NCBI GenBank assembly: GCA_016165875.1
Contig: JABBOT010000005.1
Location: forward strand, 17,467,131 to 17,531,130
Length of the DNA: 64,000 bases
Direction of reading: 5' to 3'
DNA from: Acanthopleura granulata
Taxonomy: Eukaryota > Mollusca > Polyplacophora > Chitonida > Chitonidae
Of the stretch, positions 13,001 through 26,300 are shown piece after piece. A model generated the notes under the pieces. The model was not told the DNA's origin, ran no database searches, and was given only the letters and a program-made list of their open reading frames with translations. Positions within the stretch are counted from its first letter, which is position 1, and every line of letters begins with the position of its first letter. The position numbers and the translations under genes are program-made.

Positions 13001-16000
13001 TTTACTACAACATGGGCGTCTGAGAGAAGTATCACAAAAAGTTATTTAGACTAGACGAACGATGGACAAAATTGGGGAGCTGGAAGTTTTTTAATTTAAG
13101 AAGTTCCCGAATGAAGGAAAGGTCGTTTGTACGTCCATAACACGGTGAGACAGATGATCCCTAAATTTATTGTCAACAAAGTTGCCTGACATTTTTGACA
13201 AGTCACATGACACAGCCTTTTTACCTTTTGCCACAAGCGAGTTTGAACTCGAAACTCCTGTATTGCTTGCTTCTCCAAATTTTCTTTGTCTTCCAAAAGT
13301 CTTGGCCAGAGTCACGCTCTCCTCCGTGAAAACATGCATGATGAGGTTAAACTACATGCACTGGAGGTTTCTAACAACATGAAATTTGCTCGTTAGCAAT
13401 CTGACAGAGTGTGTAGAACCGTTAGGCTTGTCATGCGTTTTTGTTGTCAGACACGAATTGTCAGAGCTTTGGAACAGTCATCACCAGCTCAATGAGCATG
13501 CCACCCAGCAAGCCGAGCTGATACGACAACTGCAGAACCTACAACAAGATACTCAGAAAAGTAAGCGAGATGATCTCCCTGGCAACTGAGGCAGTTATGT
13601 GAACACCACTTCCTCAAAAAGCGTTTTCTCCTCACAAACTGTGTTCACCGTCTGGTCCTAGAAGTTACGATTTATACACCCGGGAATTTTTCAGTCATTG
13701 TGTACATAAGAGAGATACGATACCTTCGTTTGATGTTATTATCTGTAGGTCGGGAGCGGGCCGTGGCGGATTGGTTATGGTGCCTGCCTTTCGATGGCTG
13801 GAACACTGGAGTTGTGGGTTCAAACCCAGCCTTGAACATTTCAAGAATTTTTAGATTCCATTGCTCACCCTGTTCAGTGGACCTTGGTGATAGTTAGAAA
13901 ATGATGATGCTCATATGGCCTGTTTCCACGGTTCAACATATGTTAAAGACTGTTTGGGTTCCACAGATATGGTGTACATATCTGAACAATGTAGAAGGTT
14001 TGTGAGTAACTTGCCGAAGGCTTGTGGTTTATTGGGAGGGGAGGTACACAGGTTCCTCCAACCCATAAAACTGACCTCCATCATATAAGGGAAAAATTCT
14101 TGAGAATGGTGTTAAAACGACAAATAACTAAATATATAAACAATATCTGTAAGCTTTGTTGCTGGCCCTGATAAAAGACATTTTCTTACCTGAACACTTG
14201 TAGAAGCCATGTTTATGGTGTGACATGGGATCGAAATTATTTATCTTCAGTTTAAGGTTAAGTTCGACTTCTTTTCCTGAGATAAATGGTTCTCATGACC
14301 ATTCTGTGTGAACAAAACAATATTGACAGTGTGACGATTATTATGAAAGATATCGATGCCAAAGTGCCTTCCAGTTGTCTTCTGAAGTGTGAAAGAATTG
14401 CAGTGCACATGCATGCTAATTTATTTTCCTCCACACAGTGTTACAGAATCAGGAAGATGCTTATTCAATTGAAGCAACTTCACTTCAACAGGTAAGTAAA
14501 TCTCATGATTTGTGTTGTCTGAATACGAAAGTGATGTTTTCTTTCAAGCTTTTTCCAGATTTGAGAAAGCTATATTTCTAAGGTAACATTGATAAGCAAC
14601 AATCAAGTAAAATAATGAATATAGCTGGTCTATAGCATTCCACTGCCTCTCGAGTTTTTCACGAAGTTGTTGCTGCACACATCTGTACACACTTTCAAAA
14701 GTTCCAGTGTAGAAAACCTTCATTTTGTCAGCTATTTGCCTTCAGAAGCTAGGTAGGGGCCTCCATGGTCTAACGGGTTAGAGCAGTAGTGCAGTGTAAT
14801 GACCCAGGTCCCTCCCACCCATGCGATTGCTGTGAGCTCAAGTCCAGTTCATGCTGGCTTCCTCTATGTAAGGGCTGCCAATTACGTGCAGATGGTTGTG
14901 AATTTCCCCTGGGCTCTGCTCGGTTTCCTCCCTCCATAATGCTGACTGCTGTCGTGTAAGTGAAACATTCTTGAGTTTGGCATATTAACACCAATCAAAT
15001 AAATAAATTAGAAATGTGGTTATCTTGTAATTATTATTAAATAAATACCATGTTATTATGGTGGATTGGTGTACAGTTAACACCCAGCATAACACTGTGT
15101 CTGTTCCTGCATTGTAAAAGTCTCTCTGGCCGCATGTGGGAAGGTCTGCCAGCAACCTGCAGATGGTCATGGGTTTCCACCAGGCTCTGCCAGGTTTCCT
15201 CCTAACATAATGCTGGCCACCATCGTATAAGTGCAATATTCTTGAGTACAGTGAAGCCATCACAGTGTATCAGTAGCAAACAAATATCATACAACATCCT
15301 TCACCCACGGTGGGCAGATTTGTCACCCAGCAACAGTGTTGTAATAAGGGAGAGGTGTATTTAAATTCTGTACTAACTGGGACCCATTTTCCAAACTGTT
15401 GAGTGCAAGTACTGTGGTGACGTATCTCTGCATGTATATTTTGTCATGGAAGTACTGTGGTGACGTATCTCTGCATGTATATTTTGTCATGGAAGTACTG
15501 TGGTGACGTATCTCTGCATGTATATTTTGTCATGGAAGTACTGTGGTGACGTATCTCTGCATGTATGTTTTGTCATGGAAGTACTGTGGTGACGTATCTC
15601 TGCATGTATGTTTTGTCATGGAAGTACTGTGGTGACGTATCTCTGCATGTATGTTTTGTCATGGAAGTACTGTGGTGACGTATCTCTGCATGTATGTTTT
15701 GTCATGGAAGTACTGTGGTGACGTATCTCTGCATGTATGTTTTGTCATGGAAGTACTGTGGTGACGTATCTCTGCATGTATATTTTGTCATGGAAGTTGC
15801 GTCAGGCATATATTGTGACTGCTTCATGTAACAGGGCCCAGGTTTTAAGACAGGATGTACCAGGTCACTGTTGTAAGCTTATCAATATGCGGTTTATTTC
15901 CTAGAATATATTCTAGACTGCTTATCAAAATAATCATCTCTGTAATTCTAATACTGTCACACGCCTGCTCATTCTTGAATGAACATGTAAATTTGAAGAT

Positions 16001-17394
16001 GCCGTCAGAGCCAATCCGTCATCATATACAAACATCTGCCTACATGGAAATTACGTTCATATGCAAGGGAAATTGCCAGACAGTGCAGACTGGTTGACAA
16101 AGCTGGGGATGTATTTTTTTCACTTATGATGAAATGCATAGTTCATTTCGAATCTCGAGTCCTCGAGTCCAACATATTCTGTGTAAAAGAAACCAGTGGT
16201 GCAGGAAGAGCAGTGCTCCTTTGGGCATTATATAAATCCACATACCGGTGCAAAAAGGATGCTGGTGGCAAGTTAGTGGTGTGTCACTGGGAGGCTTTTA
16301 TACTGCAGTTCTCGAAAAAGCACATATGCCATATAAATTCTTCTAATCTTTTGCACCCATAACAGTACTGCTGAAAACCCCCCAAAATTACTTTTCTCTG
16401 CCTGTTTTTTTTTTTTTTGTTTTTGTTTTTCTTGAGAAAACTGAAGATATGGATATGTTGCTCATTAGATTAGAATAACCATGTTACAGTTCCATGTATA
16501 TTGGCTGTAAACAACCAACCACATGTCCCAAAAATTTGAAGAATTAGAAGACTAAAATAGGTTAAATGTATTGAAATCATCGCTGAAAATATTTTCGAAT
16601 TACAAAGAAGCATATTGTAGGAAGTTGATTTCCTATATGTTACCTATTTTGTTAACTCCAGACTACGGGTAAATTTATGTATAATGGTTAAGACCTGGGT
16701 TTACTGGCACGAAGCTGGCTTAACGTTACGAGCATGTAACTACAATGGCAACCAGAACTGTAGGCATTACGCCGTCACGGCAGCTACGTTCTTGTAATGT
16801 TAACAGGGCTTCGTGCAAGAGGGCCCTGGGGCTGATCCCACAAACCGTATCTGGTTTAAGTCCAAATTTGAAATACAGTTTTGGAGCTTATTTTCGGACC
16901 ATAGAAATTAAATCTCAATCCACCTACTAAATGGTATCTTATTGGACAAATGTGTCCAAATTTCAACTTCAGCCACCAAAAACTGTGCAGTGTATTAAAA
17001 AAAGGATGTAAATTTTGAATTGTTAAAGTCACATTTAGCTTTGAAGTAATTGATCCCATGTTTTTTTAACATATCTTCTTTTAAACTTCTTTGTGGTTTA
17101 GGTGATCATTTTTTTAGATTTATATGTTAAGAAAAGTGAAACATCATTTATTTCAGTGTAATATTAAGACTGGCTTAATAACTAGCAGTCTAGATGACAT
17201 ATACCTGTGTAATATTAAGACTGGCTTAATCACTAGCACTCTAGATGACATATATCCGTGTAATATTAAGACTGCTAATCAGTGTATCTCTCTCTCTCTG
17301 ATGTTTGCAGATGTATGCAGAACTGACGACACGCTTCGAGGGCTCAAAACAAGCCGAAGCTGATCTGAGAAGGGAAATGCTTTCCTTAAAAAAG
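10076..17394 (+). CDS. CNTLN: CNTLN window exons 1-7
   Basis: Exons are 10076-10157, 10713-10837, 11364-11420, 12387-12484, 13451-13560, 14439-14491 and 17311-17394. They encode the N-terminal half of the central coiled coil: TRSMKTREQNMDEYHRQ at the start, then LRQVSEQKKSLSAFESQ, and in exon 5 the best-conserved block QQAELIRQLQNLQQDTQK. Exon 6 continues with MLQNQEDAYSIEATSLQQ, which corresponds to the 'NQED' segment in vertebrate centlein. Exon 3 uses a GTGGGT donor; the alternative GTATCT four bases later would break the phase. Exon 7 ends only 53 bp before the left end of the Polinton. Confidence 0.9.
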
Positions 17395-20300
17395 GTGAGG
17401 TTTCGAGTTGACTAGTCACAGTTCACTGACTTCTGTGATAAAGGTGGAGTAGTATACAGAGTAGAGGTTCTGGCACACTTCCCACCCCCCTGGAGGGCCC
17501 CCAACCCAAGCTCAAGCCATATAGTGTTTGCGTACACAACTTTTTGTCAATTATCTATGTACGCAAACGGGCGTTCACATTCAGAGATAATTGCCATAGG
17601 CCGACCGACCCTCTGTTAGAGAATGGGCTTGCAGCTAGAAGCACTCACAATGGCCATTTTTTTATGTACACAAACGCAGCAGCTTATAGATTAAGAGCCA
17701 TGTGCAGTAAATATAACCCGGAGTTCGCATGCTTCCGAGTTCACCAGCTGATAGCATATATAAACCCACGTTGTAAAAATAGGTCGCGTGGAAGTCACTT
17801 AACCTGCATGGCTGGCGAAACCAGCCGCTTTATATTGACACCGTAAGCTATATCCTGTATCGCATACGAGGTGGTTTACAGCAAACTGAATTCAGTATGT
17901 GTTATTACACAGCGATAACTGTTGACAAGTTTTGTGTGGCATGACAAGTTGTGTGTGGCGTGACAAGTTTTGTTTGGCATGACAAGTTTTGTGTGGCGTG
18001 ACAAGTTTTGTCTAGCGGGACAAGTTTTGTGAGGCGCGGCAAAGCATGCAAAATTCAAACCCTAGAACTCTCTCACCGGAGTTCTGTGGCGTTTGAATTT
18101 TGTTTACTTCAGTGAATCAACCTTCTCAGTCTAGGCCTGGGGTACCACACTCAGATCATTTATTTTATCACTGAATCTGGTCATTTCGTATGTCTGGTCT
18201 TGTATAGCATTGTAAAGTTTGTGTAGAATATATACAGTTACGCCCCACCTGACCCCAATTGAGGTCACAATCAGTATATTGGATAAGGGTGATGCACACA
18301 TCTTATAACCGATTTGTGAGTAATACTACAAGTATATCGAACTCTGGTATTCCACCTCTCTTTCGAGAAGTTCAATTGGCAGACAGTTTTTTTCATGAAA
18401 GATGCACAAGCTTCTTTCTGTCCCTGCTGCACTAACTCGTCCCTCGTTTTCTTATCTAATGAAATCGAGTTATGTACTGTACCAACTCGAATCTGTTGTT
18501 TCATTTCTCGGTATATTTCAACTTCACTGAGTATTAACTGAAATTAAGGCCACAGGCTAAGGCCGCGCCTTCCATGCTATAGGCGCCACAATTATCGTGG
18601 ACAATACTCCAACATCTGTGACGCCCAGACCCACACTGGCCGTGAGTAGCGCGGTATTAACACCATCAACAGTGTTGACTGTCCTGTGGTTTTGTTGTAT
18701 GGAGTGGCTCTGGCATCTCTCTCACATTCCAACTCTTTTTTCAGAGTGCTAATATGTGTGTGATCTATACTCTTGTGGATCTTAAGTCAGTTGGGGGGTT
18801 GGCGGGGTGCAGATGAATCTAATGCTGGATTTAATGCTGGATACAAATGCGCCATCTTTATGTAGACGCCGTTAGAATGTTTAATTCTAAATTCGATATG
18901 GATTTTAAACTTAATTTTAACCGATTCAACTGCACGCCATGCTCTAAATTTATGTTAAACCGTAACGCTTGCAGCGCAGCGGCCACGACATTGTCTAACG
19001 TCGTCTCAATCCTATTAGCTCTCAGAAGTATTTTTACGACGATAGTTACGCTTTTACAGACATGCTCTTTCAGCCACCTGATCTTCAAGCCAGGAAGGAT
19101 GTGGAAGGGCTTGTCTGGATTATGACCCAATATAATATCCAGAATGATTATGGTACCTGTTCACATTAGTTGTGAAATGGCACACGCAACTGATGGCATG
19201 GTGGCAGAAGCAACTCATTTTCGCCTTATGGTGCACCACGACCAGTTGTGTGGTGTCAAAGGAAACTCACTTCATAGCTGATGCACAACTAAGCAACTCC
19301 ACATCCACGTGTACTATCAGGTGCGCTGTATTCTGGTAGAGATTAAGGCACCACTCCCACAAGACGATGCATGGAGTCCGACCAACAACCCATATGACAG
19401 GACACAATACGAGCAACTTTGCGCCGAGTTTCGGGTCTCCCCATACACAGACTGGCGGCAAAAAAGAACTGGAAATGATGGGTTAGGCGTGGCTTCTTAT
19501 TATTTCACTAGGACAGGATACGTGAAAATGCATTATGACTACGATCCTTACGCATGTCATTCCAACAAACACCGGAGAAATTTCACATCAGTTTCATCTC
19601 ACAAGCCAGCGAGGCCAATCAAGCATGGGACACCTTCCTCCTCGATGAATCTCAAGGGTTTACCCAGGCAGGCGTGGAACGCTTGAACGACACCATTAGG
19701 ACTTATGTTTGGGCAATCCTTGGAGCACATTCACAGACCCGCAGCAGTGTCCTAGGCACAGAAGGCACTGCATTAGACATGCAGAAGCAGTTCATAGCTG
19801 ATGTCGAAGACGCCATAGCAAGACCTGTTGATCTTCCCTCGGCCATAGAGCGATACCAAAACTCCAAAGTGAATTTTGCGTTTGGCGTGGGTCTGTACAT
19901 GGCACCAAGCAATATGGACCTGCAAATCGGAAAAATCAGTGGCTATAACTCGGGATCAATGGAGACGTAAACTTGCCTTTGGCAGTTCATGTGCAGGAAG
20001 CTGCCGGGATCAGGGAGACAAGCATTATAAAGCTGGCGCCAGCTGCAGTACCTGTACCGAGACCCGTGCCGGCAGTGCCGACTACAGTTTCACAGAGGTC
20101 CCCGAGAGAGTACGATGAAGAAAAGGTGGTGTCAGTAATACTTAGCGTCGCCCTCCGGCTTGCACTAATCTGGTCACGCTAGATATACCTGAACGTGATG
20201 ATTCATAAATGATTCCACCCATAGCAACAGCCAGATCCCAAGTATTCTCAGCAACCCAGTTCACGACCTTGCCTAATGTGCTCCCTGTAATACCTGGGAG

Positions 20301-23300
20301 AGCCGCTGCGGCTTTACCGAAGAGCTTAGCTAGAAGCCGGCCCAGGGCCTGCAGGTGTTTTTTTACCCACTCCTTCAGACCGCCCTTGTCAGTTGGCTCA
20401 GGAGGTGTTGGAGCACTGGCGCTGTCACAGCTCGCGGTAAGCACAAACACCAATGCCAATACCACCATTCCAATCGCAGTGAGTAACGACGCGATTGTGA
20501 TGCCTTGCTTGCGGAACAGGGTGTGTCTGTGTTGGGCAAGAGTTGTGTCCTCTTGAAGGATGCGGTTGATAGTATCTGGGATGCGGTTGATCTGAGAGCA
20601 GAGCTCATGTCTGGTGGCCGAAGTGGCCGCCCTCTCATCCTGAAGGTCTCGGAGCTGTTCAGCAATACAGCGCCTAGTGAATTCATCAACACCTGCCGCT
20701 TCTGCCTCATCCAGTTCTGACTTTTGCCAAGAGATGTCTTCATCAAGGGTTGAGAGCTTAGCTAGGTTGTTGTTATGTTCGTCAGGGATAGTCTACAATA
20801 CCTTATCCAGCAGCTAGTAATCATCTCCTAACTGGAGGAGCTCCTGATGGAGCGATACATGAGCCCCAGTGCCCCTGATGTCAATGCCAGCATCAGCTAT
20901 GGGAACGGTTTCTTCTTCATCTTCTACATTGTCATGGTCAAACATTGGGTTATCAGAATCAAAGTCTGCCGTGTTGACAATTGAACATTGCGGCCCAACG
21001 TTCAATAACCATGACTTCAAACATATACGCAAGCTCAATCCTTACCACAACCTGCGCACCCCGTTTTGGGTTCAAGGATGCGCGTAAGTCGGTCGTCATC
21101 ACAAATCAATCGACCAGAACCAACAGCTTCTTGTACGGTTCCCAAACCTCGGCCCCCAAGACGTCACTGTCCCTGGGACCGCGAGACTGGCCTTCACCAT
21201 CATGCTATACTGTCCCGGCGACGACAGAACATTGGTCCAGAACCTCGGCTGTGCTGTGGTAAAGAAGACCACGATCAAGATCAGCGGCAATGAGGTGATG
21301 TCGAGTGATGACAGCAACGTTTACCACTGCTACATGGACGTTTGGAAGATGGGCCAGTACCAAGGCATAGACACTTCGGCCGGCCAAAGTGTTACCAAAA
21401 TCTGCTTTGGTGTAGTGGAAGGCACATCCAATGCTGCTGCCGCTGCTATCGCTGCCGTCTATGGCAACCAATACTGCACCATGGTCGCAAAAAGACCTAG
21501 CACTGGTGGACGTGTCCCTTGGCGACTTCTTAACCACCAAGTATGCCCTGTGGCTTGACCTCCGCTCCACAGACGATGACCAGCTACACGGCAGCGGGCA
21601 GGGCATCAAGAACGCCAGTGGGGTGACCATTCAGATCACGAAAACAGCAGAGGCTGTGGGCGCTTTGAACATCTACCTTTACGAGATCAAGGATGCTCAG
21701 CTCAACATCAAGGATGGTCGATTCGTCTCAGCGCTGTGCTAGTAACCTCTGGCCATGGGGCCCCCACTCAGCGATTACCTGTGGAGTGACGGGGTGTGGG
21801 AAAACCCTTTCCACACTCAACCTCTTAGAGAGTCCCTATCACGGCTTGTCTCAACACATTGTTGTCCTTTGTCCCACTGTACAGTACAACCGGGTGTATC
21901 AAGAGTGACCGTGGGTGTGGAGCGACCCAGATGTCAACGTTGTAGACCTAGTTGAAAGGCTCCATGACTACCTCTGTGCCATCTACCAGCTGTTTCATGG
22001 TAAGCCAACCCTGTACGACATCGACAACTACTCGGCCACAAAGGCGCTGACCAAAAAGAAAGACATGCTGTCTGAGCTAGCCTTCTCAGGCCAGCATGCG
22101 CAGTAAAGCATCCAGGTGCTCACCCAGAAATATAACTCTGTCCTGAAGGATCTACGCGAGCAGGTGCGCTGGGTAGCCATCTTCCACTGCAAAGACAGGG
22201 ACTCGTTTGAAGAATGTCTCCGAGCAAATGATGTGATCCCTCCGGAAGAGCGCTCCAGAGTACGCCAGCTTTGGACACTTATCGGGCTGCAGAAATACCT
22301 TGCTTATGGTGCCTACTACCATGGCCTAGCAGTTGTCTATTCCTCTATCAAAGATATATTACAGCCCCAAGGGCTTCTGGAAAGGCATTGCTGCCATCAA
22401 GAAAGTAGCTTCTGCTGCGAAGGTCTCTGAAAGTACAGCTCACGCTTGGTTGAAGAAACAGGCCATCTGGTAGATTTTTCTACCAGCCCCACGGCATATT
22501 CCACGGCCAAAGGTTGATGTTGAAGTGCCAAACGAGGTCCACCAAGCTGACCTGCTCTTCCTGCCCTTTGACACTGTCAAAAACAAGGTGGGTAAGCACA
22601 CTTACAAGTATGCCCTCACAGTGGTCAATGTCGCCAGCCAATTCAAAGCAGCTGAGCCTTTGGGCACAAAAGAATCTAAAGAGGTTGCTGATGATCTGGG
22701 CCGTATCTATAAGATGCCATCAGATGTGGATGAGTGGACATCCATTGGGACCAGGGGATCGTTGAGCGATTCAATCAGAACTAACTGAGGTTTTGGTTGC
22801 CAGTACACCCAAGAGATGCGGCTCCCTTCTGGGCGTTCTTCTGAGAAGGTAGCTCGCTTACCCACAGTTGTGGCGGCTTTGAATGGAGAACTTACCTGAC
22901 TCACCAGAAGGAAGCCTTCTGAGATTATCAAGGCAAAAACGATGACACGAAAACCCTCCTCCACTGTTCCAGGTCGTCCTGTTGACCTTCATGAGCAAAG
23001 CTCACCTCTGGGATTGGTGTTGACTGTCTGTACCAGCCTGGCGAGCTTGATGGAGGCCCTCATCACACAACTGATCCCTAGATGTGTACCGACTCAAGTG
23101 CTTGGTAACTAATCCCGATGAGCCTGTGCTATACTCTCTTGATGTACCATCTAATGGCCTGCAGCGGGGGTTTGTCTACGAGGAACTTCTCGTAGTTCCA
23201 TGTAACACTCAGCTTCAGCCGGATAGGGTCCTACAGCGCCACTAGGAGCTCAGTCTGCTGCTGTCCATAGGCCAGGGTGTCCACCCCATTTTTAGCTATC

Positions 23301-26300
23301 CAGCACTTGGAGGCGAAGGGTGAGAGCGATACCTTGTTCAGATGCTGCTCGTAGATGTGATGGCGCCCTGACCGCAGGACATCCATACCATGGCGGAAGG
23401 TCTGCTTTTTGAAAAGAGCCTCTTTGTACTGCTGATGTCTGATATGCTTCTTCACGATATTCTTTTTGACACCGTTGGCCTCTTGGTGATCTAGCGCCCA
23501 ACACATTCATCCTTCATCTTACCTAAGACTTTGTTCACGGAAGAATGGAGTGGGTGATCCACTGGGTAGTCGAACGTATCATAGACATGTGCATGCTTGG
23601 CCATATCCTCGTAGACATCCTCGGTCTCGGTCTCGAGGAGTAGACTGTTCGTGTCCGTGTAGAGGAGTTGACAGTTATCTCCGTACTGAGCCTTCATCTG
23701 GTTGTAACAGAAGTCGTACATCAGATTCTTCAAGAGGTCAAGGATGCTCATCCCCATATAGACGGGGCGGTTGAGGGCTCTTGTGAACCTGATTCGCTAC
23801 CAGGTCGTCGATGATGTTGGCTGTGGCGAGTGCTGGGAGAGGTGGCAGAGTTTGTCTTCTTCGCTTACTCATATGAGTTTGACATCTACTCGCTTGCGGA
23901 GGTTTTCCATGGTCTTTGCGAACACAGAGTTGTTCATGAGCTTGTAGAGGTCCTCCTCGAAATCACTCATTGCCTTTTTCTGGAGCTCGATATTCATTGG
24001 GATGTAGGGCTTCATCCAGGGGTCTTTGCCAGAAGCGGAGAGCGTGATGGATCTTTTTCAGGCGCATACCCAGAGACAGGTAAAGTTATAAGTTGCGGTA
24101 GTGGAGCACATAGCGTTCCTTATCGCAGAGGTTAGGGACCAACTTCTCGACCTCAGTAGGCGCCATCCCAATGCCAAGGAGATTGTGCTCGTACTCCGAC
24201 ATCCACTCTTTGAGAACCTAGCGGGTAAGAGTTATGCACCTTATGCACCTCTTCTGGGTACTCCAGGTCTACTTCCTCGATATAACCCTCTGGGTTGCCT
24301 GCCAGATGATCTGCAATAGTTTTGGCGAGTTGATCGCAGTTTTCCACCCACCAGAAGCCACCTGTTGGTCGCAGCTGACTCATCGCCCAGCCGTAAAGCT
24401 TGTTGGCATCCAGGTATTGGATGTGGCTGTTAGGCTTCTTTGGGTCATAGCCTTCCACCTGGGGTTGTTAGCCCGGGCGTGATTCTTTGAGACCATTGAG
24501 ATACCCCTCTCATCCCCTTCTTGGTGAAGAGGTGCTGGTCGTAGTCTGCAGTTCAAGCTCTGTGCCTGTTTTCTTGAGGAGACCATCCCATTAGTGACCA
24601 GGGCTGATGTAATAATGTGCAGGGTCTAGGCCATACTGCCTTCGGCAGGTCTTTCAAAACATCTCGAAGACAGCTGCCAGCAGGAGTACATCAGTGCGGT
24701 TGTAGAGGCCGTGGTAGTCCCCAAGTGTTTGGCAGTCAAAGGCCTTTTGTACATAAGCATTAATCCTCATCACTGATGTGTGTGTCCGAAAGTTTGCTAT
24801 CGAAGGCCTCCTTTGTGGGAGGCTTCAGCTCATCAAAGCTTTCCCAGGAGTCCATGTACTCATACGGGTAAACACCCTTGCGAATGAGCAGTTCACGTCT
24901 CTGCTGCCTTGGTTCATACCGCGCTGTGATCTGGTATGCCTTTGATTCGTCGGCTCCTACCAGCTTGTCGAGAGATACCAACAAGGACTGGGCGCTGTCA
25001 ATGAAGTGGAGCTGCCCCAGGGAGAAGGAGATGTATTTCTCAATGTTGTTGCTGGCACAGGATATATAACCCTCCACGTTCGAGATCACCTGCATCAGCA
25101 GGTGAGAGTTGTAGCCCCGCAGCTTGTGGAAGACCACTGGGATGTGGTGGTTTTGGGGCTTAGCTGTAGCTTCAGGTTGCAGGCGTTGTGTGCGGCACCC
25201 CTGTATTTTCCAATGGCAGTGGCCACAGACAAGAGTCCCGCTGCCCTGCAACTACAAGTAGCTTTTCACAGACATGGCTGGTGGTAGCAGTGTTGTATGC
25301 CCACCAGTCCTCTCAGGTCATTGCTATGGTTTTCAGGTTAGCTATCACCGTCTTGATCTTGCGCTCCTCTTCTTGGAGAGCTTGTAAGAAGTGCTCTGCT
25401 GTGTCGGGGCCCTCTGTGTTCCACAGGATTCTCAGTGTGCTCATCGCATCACACCATGATGTAGCAGTAGCTGCGGGTCTCATGGTGCTGGTTTTTTTGA
25501 GTGTTGCTTTTTGTAGGGTCCAGCCCGGCGCCCTTGATTTTGGTGGTGAGAGCTTCGAAGTCGCCATAGATGATGTAATCGGTTGGGAGCTGCTTGTGGT
25601 GGTTCTGGAAGGTGAGCTTGTTTTTACCCTCTTCCGATATCTCCACTCTTACAGCTGTCTGGCTGATCCCGTGGCACTCCACTTTGTCGGCTTCAAGCAG
25701 GTCTTTCCAAGAGTATCCATAGACGCGCTCGCAGAAGTGCTCTCAGCCTTTAAACTAGGACTGATCATACAGCAGACGGTCCTTGGATCCTTGATCCAGG
25801 TGTAATGGAATATACCGGTCTTCTCGATCAACAGCAGGTTGATCCGAGGCATGTAGCTGGGCTCTTTGCTGAACCGGTGTAAAATGACACCTTTGTCCTA
25901 ACCGAAGACATTGTTGGCTAGGTTGTTTTGTTTCTCAGCCTTTGGGATCTGGGATATTGGAGTTGGGGAGTCAATCCCTTCAAAATTTAGGCCATCCTCA
26001 GTTGGGTATTTGCCAGGCCTCTGTGGGTTTATAGCTGTAGGAAACAGAGCTGACCAGAATGATCTTTGGAGGCAGAGCTCATCGTTGTTTTTCAAGTTTA
26101 TGACTGCCTTCTTGTTCCTTACAGCTACTGGTAGTGCTCTATAAGGTCCACCTCTCAGTGGCTGGTATTGAGCGATATCCAGCCATAGAGTTTCCACTCG
26201 ATTGACAACCCATCCTGACCCTCTCTGCTTTTCAAGAGTCTCCAGGATGTGAGGGAAAGCCTTGCCTAGTGCCTCACTGATCTCACTGGCCTGTAGAACA

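Noticed and set aside
17544..17846. 100-codon + ORF at the left TIR
   Set aside because: Its first part is TIR sequence and the rest has no recognisable features; taken as chance.
17620..19300. Polinton cysteine protease
   Set aside because: No adenain-like His/Asp/Cys motifs were seen in any frame; it seems deleted or is unrecognisable.
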